Below are positions 5,750 through 9,282 of a stretch of DNA of 9,282 bases, piece by piece. The stretch comes from CAZMXP01 sp964570285 (GTDB taxonomy: Bacteria; Planctomycetota; PLA2): assembly GCA_964570285.1 (NCBI GenBank), contig CAZMXP010000093.1, positions 1 to 9,282 of the forward strand, given 5' to 3'. The translations under genes were made by a program, and so were the position numbers. Each line of letters starts with the position of its first letter. Within the stretch, counting starts at the first letter, position 1. The notes beneath the pieces are model-generated. The model had not been told where the DNA came from, did not search any database, and saw only the letters and a list, made by a program, of their open reading frames with translations.

Positions 5750-6481
5750 GAAGACCGACGCGTAGGAGAAGTACTCGTCGAAGTAGGCGCAGCAGCCGAC
5801 GTCGCCCTGCGCGCGGAAGCGGTCGAGGCCGTAGTCGAGGTCGAGGTCGTAGATCTCGTAGACGTCCGGGTCGTCGATGAACCCCTCCGCGTCGCCGAAT
5901 CCGGGCACGAGGCCGTCGCGGGGCCGCCCGGGCGCGCGGAAGCGCGTGGCGACGTCGCAGAACGTCGCCCCGATCTCGCAGTGGCCGTCGATGAAGTACT
6001 CGACCTCGAAGGGGACCGCCGCCGTCGCGCGCGTCGCCGTCAGCGTCGCCTGCAGCGCGAAGTCCGTCCGCCGCCCGCTCGCCGCGCGCCCCTCGTAGAG
6101 CAGTTCGTACTCGAGTTCCACGAGCAGGGCGCCGCTCGTGCCGAACGAGAAGCCGAGCGGATCCGCGACCGGCACGCCGTCCTCCGTCACGCGCACCGAC
6201 GCCCGCCCGGCGCCGAAGTCGAGGCCCACCCGGAACGCCTTCGGGAGGTCGTAGGTCGCGCGGTAGCCGTTGCCGGCCCCCGGCGCCCCCACGAGATCCT
6301 CCTCCTCGACGGCGTCGCCGACAAAGGCGTTCTCCCCCGTCTGGAAGACGATCGTCATCAGGTCGACGACATCCTCGACGAGGAAGCGCGCCTCGAAGCG
6401 GTAGAGGTTGTAGGTGCCGCTGCCGCATCCGGCGCAGGCGAGCAGGGCGAGCACGAGGGCGGTGCATCCGCGGGGCGACAT
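5747..6481 (-). CDS. Predicted lipoprotein, hypothetical, beta-rich
   Basis: This 244-residue protein has R4, a hydrophobic core and a lipobox LLAC with C16 (C19 in AGC is an alternative), so it is a predicted lipoprotein. The mature part is rich in acidic and aromatic residues with alternating beta-like patterns (FEARFLVEDVVDLMTIVFQ, then ALLVELEYELLY). The C-terminal third is notably acidic (DDPDVYEIYDLDLDYGLDRF), and C-terminal cysteines occur in DVGCCAY. I recognise no family. I chose the ATG at 6481 because AAGGAG lies six bases upstream and the signal peptide starts directly there; an in-frame start at 6532 would bury the signal. It is last in the minus-strand cluster, and its TAG stop lies in the terminal repeat of the IS-derived element. 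Confidence 0.7.
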   Translation of the reverse strand: MSPRGCTALVLALLACAGCGSGTYNLYRFEARFLVEDVVDLMTIVFQTGENAFVGDAVEEEDLVGAPGAGNGYRATYDLPKAFRVGLDFGAGRASVRVTEDGVPVADPLGFSFGTSGALLVELEYELLYEGRAASGRRTDFALQATLTATRATAAVPFEVEYFIDGHCEIGATFCDVATRFRAPGRPRDGLVPGFGDAEGFIDDPDVYEIYDLDLDYGLDRFRAQGDVGCCAYFDEYFSYASVF

Positions 6482-6487
6482 GCTGTC

Positions 6488-6493
6488 TCCTTG
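6488..6493 (-). promoter_or_regulatory. Shine-Dalgarno site for the 6481 lipoprotein gene
   Basis: The minus strand reads AAGGAGACAGC directly before the ATG at 6481. This places a strong AAGGAG six bases upstream and decides the start codon. Confidence 0.75.
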
Positions 6494-6551
6494 GATGGTC
6501 AGGGGCGCGGGGATTGGCCCCGTCCGGCGCACCCCGATGCAACCAGGGTGC

Positions 6552-7412
6552 CTATCGGGGGGGCGGGGGCGCGACCGGTCGCAATCCGTCGAGGATCGCC
6601 TCCGCGGTGGGGAAGAGGTCCTCCCAGGCCTCCTCGGGGCCTACGAACACCCCGGTCCAGCCCTCCGCGTGCACCCAGCGGAGCCGCAGCGCCTCGCCCT
6701 CCTGCTCCCGCCTGCCCTCGAAGCTCTCGCGCTTCCTGCCGGCCAGCGCGACCTTGCCCGCCGCGACCGCGCCCTCCGGCGGCTCCGCTTCCGCGTCCGC
6801 TTCCGGCCTCAGGAAGAGCACGGAAGGCGCCCCGCCGATCCGCGGCGCGCGGACGGAGATCCCCTCCCCCGCCCCCTCCCCGATCCACCCCGGCGGCAGG
6901 GCCACGCGCATCCCGCGGGACAGCCTCCTCTCCTCCCATTTCACCTCGAGCGACTGCTCGACCGCGTCGAAGGTCGCGCCGGGGAAGTTCGAGGCGGCGG
7001 CGGAGAGTTCGAGGGTGACGTAGCGGCCGCCGAGCAGCGCGACGGTGAAGCGGGCGCGCGCGTTGGTGCCGTTGGCGACGAACGCGAGGCCGACGCGCAC
7101 CGCCGGGAAGGCGCCGATCGCCGTGCGCGGCATCGCGGTGACGCGCCAGCCGGGGCGCTTCAGGAGTTCGTCGGCGAGCCGTTTCGCGAGCGCCTGTACG
7201 GTTTCCCCGTTCGCGGCGCCCGCGTCGCGCAGCACGAGGTGCGGGATCGCGCGGCCGAGCAGCGGCCCGTCGGCCTCCACGATGGTGCCGTCGGAGTCGC
7301 GCGCCTTCACCGTCCACGTGGGCGGCAGCGTGACGCCGACGCCGTGCTTCTCCGACCAGAGGCGGCCGCCCTCCGGGGCCGCGAGCAGGAGCAGCAGCAG
7401 CGCGCGCGACAT
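6552..7412 (-). CDS. Exported protein with two PsbP/DcrB-like domains
   Basis: This 286-residue protein has a short hydrophobic N-terminus (R3 then a leucine run to ~12) suggesting export; there is no lipobox cysteine. The sequence appears to hold two copies of one domain. The first begins GVGVTLPPTWTV (24-35) and ends near FDAVEQSLEV. The second begins RGMRVALPPGW (W176) and ends FPTAEAILDGLRPV. The pattern of an LPPxW strand, a beta-rich core and a closing helix recalls the PsbP/Mog1/DcrB (DUF1795-like) fold. That link is by pattern only, and no specific function can be given. The ATG at 7412 lies six bases after the stop of the upstream membrane protein gene, so co-transcription and perhaps coupled translation are likely. 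It is followed after 70 bp by the lipoprotein gene. Confidence 0.65.
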   Translation of the reverse strand: MSRALLLLLLAAPEGGRLWSEKHGVGVTLPPTWTVKARDSDGTIVEADGPLLGRAIPHLVLRDAGAANGETVQALAKRLADELLKRPGWRVTAMPRTAIGAFPAVRVGLAFVANGTNARARFTVALLGGRYVTLELSAAASNFPGATFDAVEQSLEVKWEERRLSRGMRVALPPGWIGEGAGEGISVRAPRIGGAPSVLFLRPEADAEAEPPEGAVAAGKVALAGRKRESFEGRREQEGEALRLRWVHAEGWTGVFVGPEEAWEDLFPTAEAILDGLRPVAPPPPR

Positions 7413-7418
7413 CGCGCC

Positions 7419-8699
7419 CTAGCGTACCGCGGCCGGGCGCCGGAAGGCGCGCGCGAGGACCCGCGCGGAATTGACTCCCGCGCAGAGCGTCCCGGCGAAG
7501 AGGGCCCAGGCGCCCGCCTCGACCCACGGCAGACGGTCGAAGGCGAGACCGGCCGCGAGCGCGGGAACGCCGAGGGTCCAGAGCAGGAAGGAGAGGCCCT
7601 GCAGGGGGCGCGCGGGGAACGCGTGCGGCGGCGGCGGCACGTCGGTGAAACCGCCGCGTGCGTAGGCCTCGAGCCAGGCGAACATCGGCAGCAGGCGCAT
7701 CTCGATGCCGAGGATGATCTGCCCGAGGAATCCGAGCAGGCCGAAGACGCCGTACGCCATCACGAGGCGCAGGTCGAGTTCCGCCGCGAACGCGAGCGCG
7801 AGGCCGATGCCGACGCAGAGCAGCAGGTAGCCGAGCGCGGCGATCGCGTGCAGCATCCCGATGTCGGGCCGCGGCATCCCGTGGGGGCCGGGCACGCGCC
7901 GGTGGCGCATGCGCGCGACGAGAACGAGGAAGACGAGGACGCCCGACGCGGCGAGCGCGGCGAACGGGGGCGCGAACCGCGGCGCGAAGAGATAGGCCGC
8001 GAGCAGCCCGAGCACCCCCGTCTCGAGGAGGATCGCCGAGAGCCACGGGCCCGCCCCCGCGGGGGGGTGCGCGGGCAGGAACATCGGCAGCAGGCGGTAG
8101 CCGACGCCCGCGACCATCATGACCGCCCAGCCGACGACGGCGACGTGCACGTGGCCGTAGACCGTGGCGAGCTGCACCTGCGGGAGGAAGGGCGTGTCGC
8201 GGTTGAACGCGAGCAGCACGCCGACGACGGCGGCGAGGACCAGGTTGCCGTACGCGAGGCCGATATGCGCGCGCACGGCGGCGGGCGCGCGCGACCGGCG
8301 GAGCGCCCGCAGGAACTTGCCCGCGAGGAAGACGAGGGCGGGCAGCAGCAGGATCCCGCTCCACCCGACCCCGGCGTACGTCGCGAGCAGGAAGTGGGCG
8401 ACGACGCCGAGGATGCCGGCGAGGACCGCCGCGCACGCGAGCGCGTCCCCGAGTCCGGCGGCGATGTGCACGCGCAGCGCGATCGGGCCGACGACGTAGG
8501 TCGCGCCGAGGATCGCCGTCGTGATCCAGCCGAGCGTCACGAGGTGGACCACCGCGAACATGCGCGGGTGGTAGAAGAAGCCCGCGATCGCCTCGGGCTC
8601 GAGCGCCGCGAGCAGCAGGCCCGCCGCGAGGCAGAGGTGCCCGAACCCGAAGTAGACCACCGGCAGCACGCGCGGGGGCACTTCCCGGGTCGGGGCCAT
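7419..8699 (-). CDS. Polytopic membrane protein, heme-copper oxidase subunit I-like
   Basis: This 426-residue protein is very hydrophobic, with about twelve predicted membrane helices. A motif H-x4-GW-x9-Y-x3-P occurs at 52-72 (W58) and 185-205 (W191), and a diverged V-x4-GF-x9-M-x3-P at 318-338 (F324). Spacing between copies is exactly 133 residues. Three four-helix units are the architecture of heme-copper oxidase subunit I; histidines H21, H44, H52, H183, H185 and H284 are candidate metal or haem ligands. The full ligand set of a true oxidase (including a CuB His-His pair) is not visible, so this is a relative, possibly NnrS-like or oxidase-derived, and not an assigned oxidase. I chose the ATG at 8699; an in-frame GTG at 8735 lies inside the hairpin. 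No Shine-Dalgarno site is visible. Confidence 0.65.
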   Translation of the reverse strand: MAPTREVPPRVLPVVYFGFGHLCLAAGLLLAALEPEAIAGFFYHPRMFAVVHLVTLGWITTAILGATYVVGPIALRVHIAAGLGDALACAAVLAGILGVVAHFLLATYAGVGWSGILLLPALVFLAGKFLRALRRSRAPAAVRAHIGLAYGNLVLAAVVGVLLAFNRDTPFLPQVQLATVYGHVHVAVVGWAVMMVAGVGYRLLPMFLPAHPPAGAGPWLSAILLETGVLGLLAAYLFAPRFAPPFAALAASGVLVFLVLVARMRHRRVPGPHGMPRPDIGMLHAIAALGYLLLCVGIGLALAFAAELDLRLVMAYGVFGLLGFLGQIILGIEMRLLPMFAWLEAYARGGFTDVPPPPHAFPARPLQGLSFLLWTLGVPALAAGLAFDRLPWVEAGAWALFAGTLCAGVNSARVLARAFRRPAAVR

Positions 8700-8712
8700 G
8701 GGGGAGGCTCGA

Positions 8713-8750
8713 GGCTGCAGGACGCGGATCTGCACCCGCGCCCTGCAGCC
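8713..8750 (-). terminator. 15-bp hairpin between groEL and the membrane protein gene
   Basis: Arms 8713-8727 and 8736-8750 enclose an 8-nt loop. The single A/C mismatch on the plus strand becomes a G-U wobble pair in minus-strand RNA, giving an unbroken 15-bp stem for the groEL transcript. No U-run follows, so a classical rho-independent terminator is not shown. It could instead protect the groEL 3' end or lower read-through into the membrane protein gene. Confidence 0.5.
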
Positions 8751-8770
8751 CGCAATCTCGAACGCTCAGC

Positions 8771-9282
<512 letters not shown>

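Overview
The window is high-GC, densely coded bacterial DNA. Two predicted lipoproteins, an exported HEAT-type protein and a HemY-type oxidase suggest a diderm bacterium. I cannot fix the phylum; Planctomycetota, Myxococcota and Acidobacteriota would all be compatible.

Left edge (1-545): the remains of a HEPN/MNT toxin-antitoxin module. The HEPN gene is reduced to its last ~48 codons. Its 5' end is replaced by DNA that encodes, on the minus strand, a fragment of an insertion-sequence transposase. The MNT nucleotidyltransferase gene behind it is intact and starts at a GTG inside the HEPN tail.

Plus-strand operon (645-5096, plus 5108-5461): hemE, a compact hemY/hemG-type oxidase, an exported HEAT/TPR-like protein and an NAD(P)H-dependent FMN reductase. 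These four are joined by three successive 4-bp stop/start overlaps (ATGA, ATGA, GTGA), so translational coupling is likely. hemE and hemY catalyse separate steps of tetrapyrrole synthesis; hemF/hemN and hemH are not in this window. A small predicted lipoprotein follows with a clear ribosome binding site.

Centre (5459-5749): a ~290-bp IS-derived element. It contains four copies of a TAGGAGYTTGTCCG-type end motif arranged as two palindromic modules, with a second, inverted copy (62/69 identical) of the transposase fragment seen at the left edge. The outer TAGGAG motifs supply the TAG stop codons of both genes that converge on it.

Minus-strand cluster (9282 to 5747, read right to left): the C-terminal part of groEL, a 15-bp hairpin, a polytopic membrane protein, an exported two-domain protein and a lipoprotein. 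The membrane protein shows an internal three-fold repeat with an exact 133-residue period and resembles heme-copper oxidase subunit I. Its co-occurrence with haem synthesis genes is suggestive, but the two operons face each other and are not shown to be co-regulated.

No tRNA, rRNA, CRISPR array or complete transposase gene was found. The points most worth checking are the transposon-supplied stop codons, the orphaned MNT antitoxin and the three-fold-repeat membrane protein.
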